Virus record (IMG/VR): IMGVR_UViG_3300044765_000155
Location: 1 to 40,781 of that record
Source of the DNA: a virus
Reading direction: 5' to 3' (one strand)
DNA length: 40,781 bases
The position numbers were made by a program, and so were the translations under genes. Positions 15,569-21,662 of the stretch are shown here, one piece after another. A model generated the notes under the pieces. It worked only from the letters and a program-made list of their open reading frames with translations, was not told the origin of the DNA and made no database searches. How positions within the stretch are numbered: position 1 is the first letter of the stretch; every line of letters begins with the position of its first letter.

Positions 15569-16149
15569 GCCTCCTGCGAGGTCTCGAGGGCCGCCATCTC
15601 GGCCTGGAGCCGGGCACGACGCTCCTCGACGGACTCCTGCGAGAGGTCCGGAACGACGAAGATGTTCTCCATCTGGGTGAGCATCTTCTGGAAGTCGGCC
15701 ACGTCCTTGGAGGAGTTGCTCGGGTCCGCCGACGCGTAGCGCACGAAGGCCCGGAACGGCTCCAGGATGACCTTCTCGGCGAACTCCCGACGGTCACCGT
15801 CGCTCGAGGCCAGCTTGGTCAGGAACGCCTTGCCGGCGAGGGTCTCCTCGAAGTCCTCGAAGGGGGTCCAGTTCTCGCCGTCAAGGCTCGGGGTGCCGGC
15901 CGCCTTGGTCGCCAGCTCCCGGACGAACTTCAGCTGCTCGCCCTCGTCCCACTCCTCCTGGCCACGCTTGGCCGGGTTGCCAGAACGAGACGTCTTGGGC
16001 TTGAAGCCGGCGATCTGCTGCATGAGCGCCAGCGGGTCCAGCGCGAAGAAGAGCTCGACGGTGTTGATCTCACCCTTGAAGTTCTTGTAGCTCACGGTCT
16101 TGGAGAAGACGGAGGCCTCGTAGATGAGCTCGGTGGTGCTGTTCGACAT
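15565..16149 (-). CDS. Hypothetical protein, 194 residues, acidic
   Basis: The protein begins MSNSTTELIYEASVFSKTVS and has LFFALDPLALMQQIAGF, then a charged linker, FEETLAGKAFLTKLASSDGD, an aromatic EPFRAFVRYASAD and a C-terminal helical tail. The layout recalls phage tail-assembly-chaperone-like or scaffolding proteins, but it lies far from the tape measure gene, so I keep it as unknown. Its ribosome site is AGAAGGATATTTTC, which again carries ATATT. It is the first gene after the 18-bp terminator. Confidence 0.7.
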   Translation of the reverse strand: MSNSTTELIYEASVFSKTVSYKNFKGEINTVELFFALDPLALMQQIAGFKPKTSRSGNPAKRGQEEWDEGEQLKFVRELATKAAGTPSLDGENWTPFEDFEETLAGKAFLTKLASSDGDRREFAEKVILEPFRAFVRYASADPSNSSKDVADFQKMLTQMENIFVVPDLSQESVEERRARLQAEMAALETSQEA

Positions 16150-16188
16150 GAAAATATCCTTCTGTTGGTTGTGTGGGAAAAGCGAAAC

Positions 16189-16231
16189 AAAAGCAGGAAC
16201 CTATGTGTGGGGTACATAGGTTCCTGCTTTT
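16189..16231 (-). terminator. Perfect 18-bp hairpin terminator
   Basis: Arms 16189-16206 and 16214-16231 are exact complements with a 7-base loop, and both ends are AAAA/TTTT, so it can act in either direction. On the minus strand it closes the 16244-16459 unit, and TTTTG follows the stem. Confidence 0.85.
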
Positions 16232-16243
16232 GCGAGGTTGGTG

Positions 16244-16459
16244 TCAGCTCTCGGGGGTGAGGCTGACCTCGTCGTCGGACTCCTCCGCCGGGGCGTCGAG
16301 CGGGTCGTTCTTCGTGAGCAGCGCCGTGCCGGCCACCAGGGTCACACCGGCCGCGATCGCGATGGCGATCTTGGGGTGCTTCTTGATGGGGGCGAGGACG
16401 CGCTCCTTGAGCGACTTCTTCTCGACGGTCTCGGGGTTGGTGTTCTCGGACTTGGTCAT
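16244..16459 (-). CDS. Small single-span membrane protein, 71 residues
   Basis: I use ATG 16459, where CAGGAGAAATC lies before it; an upstream in-frame ATG lacks such a site. The protein has a charged N-terminal third (about residues 1-24), a membrane helix KIAIAIAAGVTLVAGTALL and an acidic tail (EESDDEVS). It is a one-gene unit between element E3 and an 18-bp terminator. The function is unknown. Confidence 0.82.
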   Translation of the reverse strand: MTKSENTNPETVEKKSLKERVLAPIKKHPKIAIAIAAGVTLVAGTALLTKNDPLDAPAEESDDEVSLTPES

Positions 16460-16488
16460 GATTTCTCCTGTTGAGGTTGAGGGTTGTT

Positions 16489-16516
16489 CCTGCATTAAGA
16501 GACGTGTAATTTCTAC
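16489..16516 (-). promoter_or_regulatory. Promoter-like element E3
   Basis: On the minus strand: GTAG, AAATTACACG, three bases, CTTAAT, then GCAGG. It overlaps the 3' end of the 16513-16980 gene and lies about 30 bases before the 71-residue membrane protein gene. Confidence 0.65.
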
Positions 16517-16980
16517 CCGTCGATCTTCGCAGTGGGGAACCTGCCGGCACGGATCTCCGACAAGTGGGGCATGCAGTTGTTGGCGTGGAAGGAGACGATC
16601 TCCTCGAGGTCCCTAGCGCGAGCTTGTGCCGCCTCCATCATGGCGGCCGCCGTCGTGATGTCGTGGTTCTTCTCGGCGAGAAGTTTCGAGAAAATCTCGG
16701 TGTTGCTCTTGAGCTCCTCGATCGTGGCCTTGGCTGATACGATGTCCAGCACGTAGTTCTCGCACTGGCCTGTCAGGTTCCCACGGATCCCCTCGAGCTC
16801 CTCGATGTTCTCCCTCAGGGTGAGGAGATCCATCTCGTAGTTCTCCTCGATCTCCAGGTGTCCCTGCTCGATGGCTCGTACGTTCTCCTCGGCCTTCTTC
16901 TTGGTCTGATCGAGCTCCCGGGCAAACCACCCGATGAGCACGCTCATGAAACCGATGATGGTGATGTAGATGACGTGCAC
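16513..16980 (-). CDS. Membrane-anchored coiled-coil protein, 155 residues
   Basis: The GTG start at 16980 has GAAAGG upstream. The protein has an N-terminal membrane helix (VIYITIIGFMSVLIGWFA) followed by about 120 residues of highly charged helix with heptad-like spacing (RELDQTKKKAEENVRAIEQG onward), so it is a membrane-anchored coiled coil. This recalls phage spanin-like or Rz-like proteins, but the position outside a lysis cassette argues against that. The function is unknown. Confidence 0.75.
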   Translation of the reverse strand: MHVIYITIIGFMSVLIGWFARELDQTKKKAEENVRAIEQGHLEIEENYEMDLLTLRENIEELEGIRGNLTGQCENYVLDIVSAKATIEELKSNTEIFSKLLAEKNHDITTAAAMMEAAQARARDLEEIVSFHANNCMPHLSEIRAGRFPTAKIDG

Positions 16981-17185
16981 AACAAACCTTTCGTTGAAAG
17001 AATATGAACCAGGCGGGGGAGGAGTGGCAGGGTGGTGTTCCGGTGCACCCAGCTTGGCGGATAACTCAACTCCCCCGCCCGGGGTCTTACTCGTAAGCCA
17101 ACCGCCAGAACATCCAATCCTCAGAATATGGATTCAGAACTGACATGAGCTCACTTCGGCTGGGTCCCACATGAGGACCAGGCCT
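16981..17185 (-). other. 205-base gap, possible 19-residue ORF and hairpins
   Basis: There is no gene I can defend. A 19-codon minus-strand ORF (17087-17146, starting MSVLNPYSED) has only a weak GAAGTGAG site. GC-rich partial inverted repeats lie around 17055-17080 (GGCGG with CCGCC). Two ATATT words occur here, at about 17002 and 17124. The segment could be a leader for the coiled-coil protein gene. Confidence 0.35.
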
Positions 17186-18001
17186 TCATCCGTGCGCGCT
17201 GTTATAGCCCTTCTCGGGTTCGGACCGAAACGTGAAGCGACGGACCGGCCGACCGTCGTCCCGCACGGTCACGTCCCAGTGCAGGCTGACGAGGTTGCCC
17301 GACCACCCGTAGTCGTCGCCATCCGGAAGAAGTCCGAAGCCGGCCAGCGAGTAGAACAGGTTCAGCTCGCAGTCGCCCTGCCGAGTGATGACGGCGTTGA
17401 CCTCGTTCATGGCGTCCTCGATGCGACGCTCGTTGGACCAGATGTCCCGACCGGTCTTGCCGTCCCGGACGAGATACATCTCCTCCACCATACCGTCGGA
17501 GTCGTAGACGAGAGCACGACCGTTGTTGCGGTCCGCGTTCCGCTCCATGAGCCGCTCGTTGATCTCGTCCTTCTCCTCCTGAGTGGGGTTCAGAACCTCC
17601 TTGACGGTGTCGGAGAGGTCGTCAGCGTACTGGCTGGCCTGACGCTGCACCTCGTCGATGGCCGACATGGCTGCCAGAGCGATCTGCTTCTTCTCCTTGA
17701 TGTGGACCAGGTGCAGACCCGTGGTCGACCCGAGGCTGGTGGCGAGGACTGCTCCGGCCGGAACGTAGTTCCGCCAGGTCAGGTCCACCTTCTCCTGGGT
17801 GGTCATCTTGGTGTCGGCCTCGAGCTCGGCGATGAGGACCTGCTGACCCGACTTGTAGCCGGCCTTGGCAGACAGCCCGCAGGCTGCGACGGTCGAGACG
17901 ACCGAGGTGCCGAAGAGGATCTCCGGACGATTGGCGGCAACGAAGTTCTTGCCGATCTTGACGAGGCCCTTCAAACGGGGGGCGATGGCGCTGATGTTCA
18001 C
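17186..18001 (-). CDS. DUF6353-like membrane protein, second paralogue
   Basis: The 271-residue protein starts at GTG 18001, overlapping the upstream stop as GTGA. It has the same plan as the 13339-14256 protein: membrane helix after a basic start (RPEILFGTSVVSTVAACGLS), a charged stretch, a second helix (YVPAGAVLATSLGSTTGL), then KEKKQIALAAMSAIDEVQ and a soluble C-terminal domain with LNLFYSLAGFGLLP. Identity between the two is low, so they are old duplicates or separate gains. It ends a coupled four-gene run of membrane proteins (18487 down to 17186). The role is unknown. Confidence 0.72.
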   Translation of the reverse strand: MNISAIAPRLKGLVKIGKNFVAANRPEILFGTSVVSTVAACGLSAKAGYKSGQQVLIAELEADTKMTTQEKVDLTWRNYVPAGAVLATSLGSTTGLHLVHIKEKKQIALAAMSAIDEVQRQASQYADDLSDTVKEVLNPTQEEKDEINERLMERNADRNNGRALVYDSDGMVEEMYLVRDGKTGRDIWSNERRIEDAMNEVNAVITRQGDCELNLFYSLAGFGLLPDGDDYGWSGNLVSLHWDVTVRDDGRPVRRFTFRSEPEKGYNSAHG

Positions 18002-18171
18002 TGGGTGAAGTCCTTCTGGTTCTCCTCGCGGATGTTGCGAGGACGGTTGTTGACGGTGGGCTTGCGGAGGCTCTCCGCGAAGGCGAAGCCGCCGATGAAG
18101 CCGGCGACTCCAGAGACGATGACGGAAGACGTGAGAACCACGCCCGTCACAAGACCTGCTGAGAATTTCAC
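17998..18171 (-). CDS. Small membrane protein, 57 residues
   Basis: The GTG start at 18171 overlaps the upstream stop. The protein begins MKFSAGLVTGVVLTSSVIVS and continues as a Gly/Ala-rich membrane helix, then a basic tail (ESLRKPTVNNRPRNIREENQ). It has one or two short membrane passes and a cytoplasmic basic tail if oriented as the sequence suggests. Its stop overlaps the next start. The function is unknown. Confidence 0.8.
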   Translation of the reverse strand: MKFSAGLVTGVVLTSSVIVSGVAGFIGGFAFAESLRKPTVNNRPRNIREENQKDFTQ

Positions 18172-18314
18172 TGGTTGACCTCTTCCTGCTGCTGGGACTT
18201 GTAGTCCCGGATGGTGTCGAAGGCCTTCCAGACGCCTACCAGAGCGCCGGCACAGGCCATGATGATGTCCGTCTTGGTAGTCGGACCCTTGGTGAAGATG
18301 TTCTTGAGGTTCAT
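18168..18314 (-). CDS. Small protein, 48 residues
   Basis: Its ATG overlaps the upstream stop as ATGA and its stop overlaps the next GTG. The protein begins MNLKNIFTKGPTTKTDIIMA, then a weakly hydrophobic stretch (CAGALVGVWKAF) and a Gln/Glu-rich end. It is probably membrane-associated. Both-sided coupling supports it as a real gene despite its size. Confidence 0.8.
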   Translation of the reverse strand: MNLKNIFTKGPTTKTDIIMACAGALVGVWKAFDTIRDYKSQQQEEVNQ

Positions 18315-18487
18315 CGGTAGTCCTCAAGGTTCTCGACGTCGTCCTCGGAGGGCGAGCTCGGCTCTCCGAAGATGAAATCGTGGGCCTCGATGGCGACGAT
18401 CGCGAAGAGCGCCAGCCAGAAAACGATAACCACAAGTCCTGCGGTAAACAGGATCAGGTGGCTGAAGAACGACAGGATGGTGTCCAT
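18311..18487 (-). CDS. Small single-span membrane protein, 58 residues
   Basis: The protein begins MDTILSFFSHLILFTAGLVV and continues to IVFWLALFAIVAI, one long hydrophobic segment, followed by an acidic tail (SSPSEDDVENLEDYR). AAAGGAAACC precedes the ATG. It is the first gene of a four-gene coupled membrane-protein run, behind element E4 and a leader with a small hairpin (CTGTCA/TGACAG, 18525-18542). The function is unknown. Confidence 0.82.
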   Translation of the reverse strand: MDTILSFFSHLILFTAGLVVIVFWLALFAIVAIEAHDFIFGEPSSPSEDDVENLEDYR

Positions 18488-18558
18488 GGTTTCCTTTCAC
18501 TGGTTGACAAAATATGGAAGAGCTGTCATCTCGGTGACAGGCTAGACCACTAGCTTCT

Positions 18559-18584
18559 CTTCATATAGGGACATGTTTTTTCTA
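18559..18584 (-). promoter_or_regulatory. Promoter-like element E4
   Basis: On the minus strand: GTAGAAAAAACATG, three bases, CTATAT, GAAG. It lies about 70 bases before the four-gene membrane protein run and directly after the terminator at 18597-18622. Confidence 0.65.
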
Positions 18585-18596
18585 CCCAAAGAGAAA

Positions 18597-18622
18597 CCCA
18601 ACCACCTGTTGGGGTGATTGGG
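18597..18622 (-). terminator. Hairpin terminator behind the 37-residue ORF
   Basis: A 10-bp stem (18597-18606 with 18613-18622, one G-T pair) with a 6-base loop, followed on the minus strand by TTTCTCTTT. It lies 16 bases after the stop of the 18639-18752 gene. Confidence 0.7.
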
Positions 18623-18638
18623 CTCTGCTGGACCTAAC

Positions 18639-18752
18639 TCAGCTGAGAGGGATGTACTCGGTCACGATCTGCCACTCGTACCCGCTGATGAACACGCCAC
18701 TGGGGTGGCGGACGGTCACGGGCACGAGCTTGACGAACGTGCGAACGAGCAT
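18639..18752 (-). CDS. Very small protein, 37 residues
   Basis: The ATG at 18752 has TAGGAGAAACCC before it. The protein begins MLVRTFVKLVPVTVRHPSGV and ends in YIPLS, a beta-rich, non-membrane sequence. It is a complete single-gene unit, with element E5 upstream and a hairpin terminator downstream, which is the main evidence that it is expressed. I do not recognise the family. Confidence 0.75.
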   Translation of the reverse strand: MLVRTFVKLVPVTVRHPSGVFISGYEWQIVTEYIPLS

Positions 18753-18779
18753 GGGTTTCTCCTAGGGTTGAGGGTTAGT

Positions 18780-18807
18780 CCTGCATATAAGCACGTGTAA
18801 AAGTTGC
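18780..18807 (-). promoter_or_regulatory. Promoter-like element E5
   Basis: On the minus strand: GGCAAC, TTTTACACG, three bases, TTATAT, GCAGG. It precedes the 37-residue gene by about 28 bases and abuts the terminator of the next unit. Confidence 0.65.
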
Positions 18808-18836
18808 CAAAACCCGAGACCCTTGTAGGGCCTGGG
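18807..18836 (-). terminator. Hairpin terminator behind the 70-residue protein
   Basis: CCCGAGACCCT (18813-18823) pairs with AGGGCCTGGG (18827-18836) with a bulge and a G-T pair, followed on the minus strand by TTTTGG. Confidence 0.6.
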
Positions 18837-18857
18837 CTTGAGGACGTTGACTTGGTG

Positions 18858-19070
18858 TCAGTCTTCGGACTTCTTGGGCTGCTGGGCTTTCGCGTCGATG
18901 AGCGCAACGGCTGCGCGTCCGGCGACGGCGATACCAACGATGGCCGCGTAGGTCTTGATGACGGTCTTTGCGGTCTTCTTGGCGTCGACGTCAACCTTGA
19001 CGGTGACAGTGACGTTGTGCTCCGTCTCGGCGACGGCGTCCTTCAGCTCATTGATGGTCTTCTTGAACAT
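18858..19070 (-). CDS. Small membrane-associated protein, 70 residues
   Basis: The protein begins MFKKTINELKDAVAETEHNV, has a Val/Asp-rich strand region (TVTVKVDVDAKK), then a hydrophobic helix (YAAIVGIAVAGRAAVALI) and a KKSED tail. TTGGAGAAATC precedes the ATG. It is a single-gene unit, with element E6 before it and a hairpin after it. The function is unknown. Confidence 0.8.
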   Translation of the reverse strand: MFKKTINELKDAVAETEHNVTVTVKVDVDAKKTAKTVIKTYAAIVGIAVAGRAAVALIDAKAQQPKKSED

Positions 19071-19092
19071 GATTTCTCCAATGGTTGATGGT

Positions 19093-19119
19093 CTTCATAT
19101 AGACCCATGTAAATCCTGC
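19093..19119 (-). promoter_or_regulatory. Promoter-like element E6
   Basis: On the minus strand: GCAGG, ATTTACATG, three bases, CTATAT, GAAG. It is identical over about 31 bases to element E7 exactly 110 bases away, and precedes the 70-residue gene by about 23 bases. Confidence 0.68.
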
Positions 19120-19120
19120 G

Positions 19121-19200
19121 AAAAAATGAAGAGGATGTGCATCCGTGACAGACTCGAACTGGAATTTGCTATCGTCATAGTAGTGATTGTGGCCTTGCGC
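19121..19200 (-). ncRNA. Candidate small RNA, about 80 bases
   Basis: Element E7 would start a minus-strand transcript near 19200. About 55 bases later comes GGATG-CA-CATCC (19133-19144) and then a T-run (19121-19126). No ORF with a ribosome site lies between. An internal CTAT/ATAG hairpin is present. It is either a small RNA or the long leader of the 70-residue gene with a second promoter. Confidence 0.4.
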
Positions 19201-19202
19201 CT

Positions 19203-19229
19203 CTTCATATAGACCCATGTAAATCCTGC
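19203..19229 (-). promoter_or_regulatory. Promoter-like element E7
   Basis: An exact repeat of element E6, at 110 bases distance. It follows the strong terminator at 19241-19284, so transcription would begin afresh here. No protein gene lies before the next element. Confidence 0.65.
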
Positions 19230-19240
19230 GAAATATGACA

Positions 19241-19284
19241 AAACACAAACCCAGGTATTGAAGGTATTACCTGGGTTTGTGTTT
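19241..19284 (-). terminator. Perfect 17-bp hairpin terminator
   Basis: Arms 19241-19257 and 19268-19284 are exact complements with AAA/TTT ends and a 10-base loop; on the minus strand TTTTG runs out of the stem. It closes the 19304-19594 unit. Confidence 0.85.
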
Positions 19285-19303
19285 TTCAGAATTCTTTCGA
19301 ACT

Positions 19304-19594
19304 CTAGTCCTTCTGCGATGAACGGCTGGCGAGGGCCTCAAGGGCCTTCGGGACGATCACGCCGGCGAACTGCTGGAGGGCGTAGATACCGCCCACACTG
19401 GCGACGGTTCCCAGCGCGGGGATGAGGGTCTTCTTGAACTCGGAGGTCCTGTTGAGGATCTTGTCGAGTCGGTCGAGTTCCGTCAGCACCTTGCTGTAGT
19501 CGTCGTTCGTGGGGTCGATGTCTGCGAGCCTCTCCAACAGCCGCTGACGCTCCGCCTCGTAGGGCTTGGGCTCAGGGTTCAGAGGGTTCTTCAC
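19304..19594 (-). CDS. Small protein with coiled coil and membrane helix, 96 residues
   Basis: The GTG start at 19594 has AAGGAGATTCC before it. The first 55 residues are charged and helical (EAERQRLLERLADIDP, VLTELDRLDKILN), then a hydrophobic helix (LIPALGTVASVGGIYALQQF) and a short tail. The Glu/Arg-rich helix next to one membrane span recalls small phage membrane proteins of lysis regions, and the holin gene is next door. The unit is bounded by element E8 and a 17-bp terminator. The function is unknown. Confidence 0.78.
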   Translation of the reverse strand: MKNPLNPEPKPYEAERQRLLERLADIDPTNDDYSKVLTELDRLDKILNRTSEFKKTLIPALGTVASVGGIYALQQFAGVIVPKALEALASRSSQKD

Positions 19595-19620
19595 GGAATC
19601 TCCTTAGAGGTTGATGGGTT

Positions 19621-19647
19621 CTGCACTCTAAGGCATGTAAAACCTGC
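19621..19647 (-). promoter_or_regulatory. Promoter-like element E8
   Basis: On the minus strand: GCAGG, TTTTACATG, three bases, TAGAGT, GCAG. The hexamer is the weakest of the family. It sits between the holin stop (19650) and the 19304-19594 gene. Confidence 0.55.
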
Positions 19648-19649
19648 CC

Positions 19650-20009
19650 TCACTGGTGAGCGGCCGGGTCATCGGGGACCGGGATGGGCTCCACCTTGAG
19701 GACGACCTTCTTCTTGCCCCGGGCCTCATACGCATCCGGAATATCCAGAGCGGAAGGCGTCGTCACTCCGTCGGCGTAGACCGGATCGATGGTCCCGTCG
19801 TACTGGTCGTCGGAGTTGTCGTACTGCTTCTTCTGGATGATGAGCAGGGTGCCCAGGAGGACATCCACTGCGGTGATCGTTGCGCCGATGTCCGCGCTGT
19901 GGTCGATGTGCCAGATCTGGCCGAAAGCGATCACGAACGTTGCGACAGCGGGCAGCGCTACCTTGGCCACGTAGTTGGCTACGTCATAGGCCTTGTTGCT
20001 GACCTTCAT
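19650..20009 (-). CDS. Holin, r1t-like two-helix type
   Basis: I start it at ATG 20009, which has TAGGAGAAC upstream, giving 119 residues. Two membrane helices are visible: VAKVALPAVATFVIAFGQIW (about 14-33) and ATITAVDVLLGTLLII (about 42-57), joined by a short loop with an IWHIDHSAD stretch. The LPAxATxxxAxxxIW and TITAVDxxLGxLL patterns are those of r1t-type holins of Gram-positive phages. The rest is a long hydrophilic, acidic and Pro-rich C-terminal tail. It would form membrane lesions that release the endolysin. The position at the end of the virion genes fits; the endolysin gene is far upstream at 38.7 kb. Confidence 0.78.
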   Translation of the reverse strand: MKVSNKAYDVANYVAKVALPAVATFVIAFGQIWHIDHSADIGATITAVDVLLGTLLIIQKKQYDNSDDQYDGTIDPVYADGVTTPSALDIPDAYEARGKKKVVLKVEPIPVPDDPAAHQ

Positions 20010-20016
20010 TGTTCTC

Positions 20017-21120
20017 CTACTGGTCGAGGGTGACGAGGGTCGGATACCGCTTGATTCCCGTGGCGTCTTTGGCCCGAATGAACTCAGTGACTCGAGCCCT
20101 CTCACTCAAGCCATAGTCGCCAATCAGGTTGACAATATCCCCGAGGAAGTAGTCCACCCCGAACGTATAGGGGTTGATGTCCTCGTTGATGGAGCCGTCA
20201 AATATGGCGGTCTCGTGAGCCTCAGCGAGGCTGGTGTTGCCCTGAGCTTGCAAGGCACTTCCGTCAGTGATGGTGCTGCTCGTTGCGTCCACGAGAATAA
20301 CGCGACGATTGATCCCCGAGGCCGGCGAGGTGCTCTTGCTCATGTTGTACGTCAAGGAAGGTCCCAGAACGTACGCATCCGTGGCCGATCCGACCTTGCT
20401 GAACAAATATGTTCCGTCATTCAGCAGACGACGGTTGGCATCGAAGCGAATCGTCGCGGTACGGTCGGTTCCGGTGTAGAGCTCGATGGCCATGGCCCCA
20501 GCGCTTGCCGGCCTACGACCCCGGATTCCGTGCTGCACGACAGCAGGAGTTGCCGGGGTAGTCGACGGGTCCGCCTTCGCCTCGGTTTGCAGGAGAGTCA
20601 GCACCTGACTGAGCAAGTTTCCCCTCGGGACCAAGAAGTTGCGGTTCGGCCCCGTACTCGTCAGGTAGTCCGCCGGAGTCGGAAACTGCACGATGGACGG
20701 CTCGAAAATATCGCGCGAATCCAGCATGCCGTCGACGCAGATCTTCTTCATGATGTAGTATGCGACATCCGAAGGGGTCTTTGCGACGACTGCCCAGTCC
20801 GAGGTACTTCCGGGAGTCAGCGAAGACAGTGCCTGACGCCTGTCCAGAAGAGATTCCATACCTCGACCTTGAATGGTCAAGACTGCTGGGGAGTTCTTCT
20901 TCCGCTCGATCTGATGGGTCTCGACCACCATGGGTTCGGTGGACTCGCGAAGAGAAAGCCACGTTCCTTCGGGAAGAAGGTCCATGAACTCCTCGACGAG
21001 ACCCGTCTTGATCTGAAACTCGCTGACGGTATTGAAACGCTCAGTCCAGATGAGGCTGTCGTACTGCTCCACCATCTTGGCAGGCATGAAGGTTGCGGGG
21101 TCCAGAGTCACAAGATCCAT
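20017..21120 (-). CDS. ReqiPepy6 gp37-like tail protein
   Basis: I start at ATG 21120 (TAATG overlap, AGAGGA upstream), giving 367 residues. The N-terminal half has YDSLIWTERFNTVSEFQIK, WLSLRESTEPMVVETHQIER and ILTIQGRG-like text (VLTIQGRGMESLLDRR), the signature of the siphovirus ReqiPepy6 gp37-like family, related to tail baseplate hub proteins. The C-terminal end has a YFLGDIVNL hinge and an ERARVTEFIRAKD strand typical of that fold. It is the last gene of the tail cluster and probably forms part of the tail tip. Confidence 0.8.
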   Translation of the reverse strand: MDLVTLDPATFMPAKMVEQYDSLIWTERFNTVSEFQIKTGLVEEFMDLLPEGTWLSLRESTEPMVVETHQIERKKNSPAVLTIQGRGMESLLDRRQALSSLTPGSTSDWAVVAKTPSDVAYYIMKKICVDGMLDSRDIFEPSIVQFPTPADYLTSTGPNRNFLVPRGNLLSQVLTLLQTEAKADPSTTPATPAVVQHGIRGRRPASAGAMAIELYTGTDRTATIRFDANRRLLNDGTYLFSKVGSATDAYVLGPSLTYNMSKSTSPASGINRRVILVDATSSTITDGSALQAQGNTSLAEAHETAIFDGSINEDINPYTFGVDYFLGDIVNLIGDYGLSERARVTEFIRAKDATGIKRYPTLVTLDQ

Positions 21121-21662
21121 TAAGCAGTCCTCTTCCACATGTAGCACGTGATGTACGGCTGCAGGTTGTTATGAGCTCCGTTACCGCCCGTCTGACCGGT
21201 GTTTCCTGTCACTGGGTGAGTGTGTGCACCATCGGTACTCGTGACTCGGTTGTTGCCGTCAGATGCGTTGGTGAATCGGTTCGCAGTGCCTCCGGTCGTG
21301 GTATTGCTCAGAATACCGATCGTCCAGTTGGCGTCAACGTTGTGGTTATGACCTCCAGCACTGCCCGTAGCCAGAGTGCCCGCTGCGTGAAGGTGCTGAG
21401 GCATCTCTGCAGCGGTCAAGACGTGAGTCTTCTCTCCACCCGTCTCTTCCACCGTGTCGAACTCGGTCTGGGCCGTATCGACTCCCACGGGAACTCGTCC
21501 GGATCCCCAGGCAACCCAGGTGCCCCCGAACTGAGCCGAGGGGTTCACGTTGGTCACAGACATGTGGATGGAACCCACGGGGTACACGGCCGCGAAAATA
21601 TCGGCCATGGACAGCCCCGAGATTCGAGTCGTTCCATCCTTCATCTTCTCGCGAAACGACAT
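21120..21662 (-). CDS. Tail-collar-type tip protein
   Basis: I start at ATG 21662, giving 180 residues. YPVGSIHMSVTNVNPSAQFG (about residues 26-45) followed by GTWVAWGSGRVPVGVD is the phage tail-collar/microcystin-type motif, and the C-terminus HNNLQPYITCYMWKRTA is the usual end of such proteins. Between are repeated Gly-His pairs (GGHNHN, GAHTHP, GAHNNL) that would bind metal ions along a fibre axis, as in trimeric receptor-binding fibres. The likely role is host contact at the tail tip. Confidence 0.85.
   Translation of the reverse strand: MSFREKMKDGTTRISGLSMADIFAAVYPVGSIHMSVTNVNPSAQFGGTWVAWGSGRVPVGVDTAQTEFDTVEETGGEKTHVLTAAEMPQHLHAAGTLATGSAGGHNHNVDANWTIGILSNTTTGGTANRFTNASDGNNRVTSTDGAHTHPVTGNTGQTGGNGAHNNLQPYITCYMWKRTA

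Noticed and set aside
19128-19200. tRNA-like text (GTTCGAGTC) between E7 and E6
   Set aside because: Only about three base pairs of a T stem form and I could not pair an acceptor stem, so it is not called a tRNA.
19048-19248. 66-codon minus frame across elements E6 and E7
   Set aside because: It runs through both promoter-like repeats and a hairpin and has no ribosome site; treated as non-coding.
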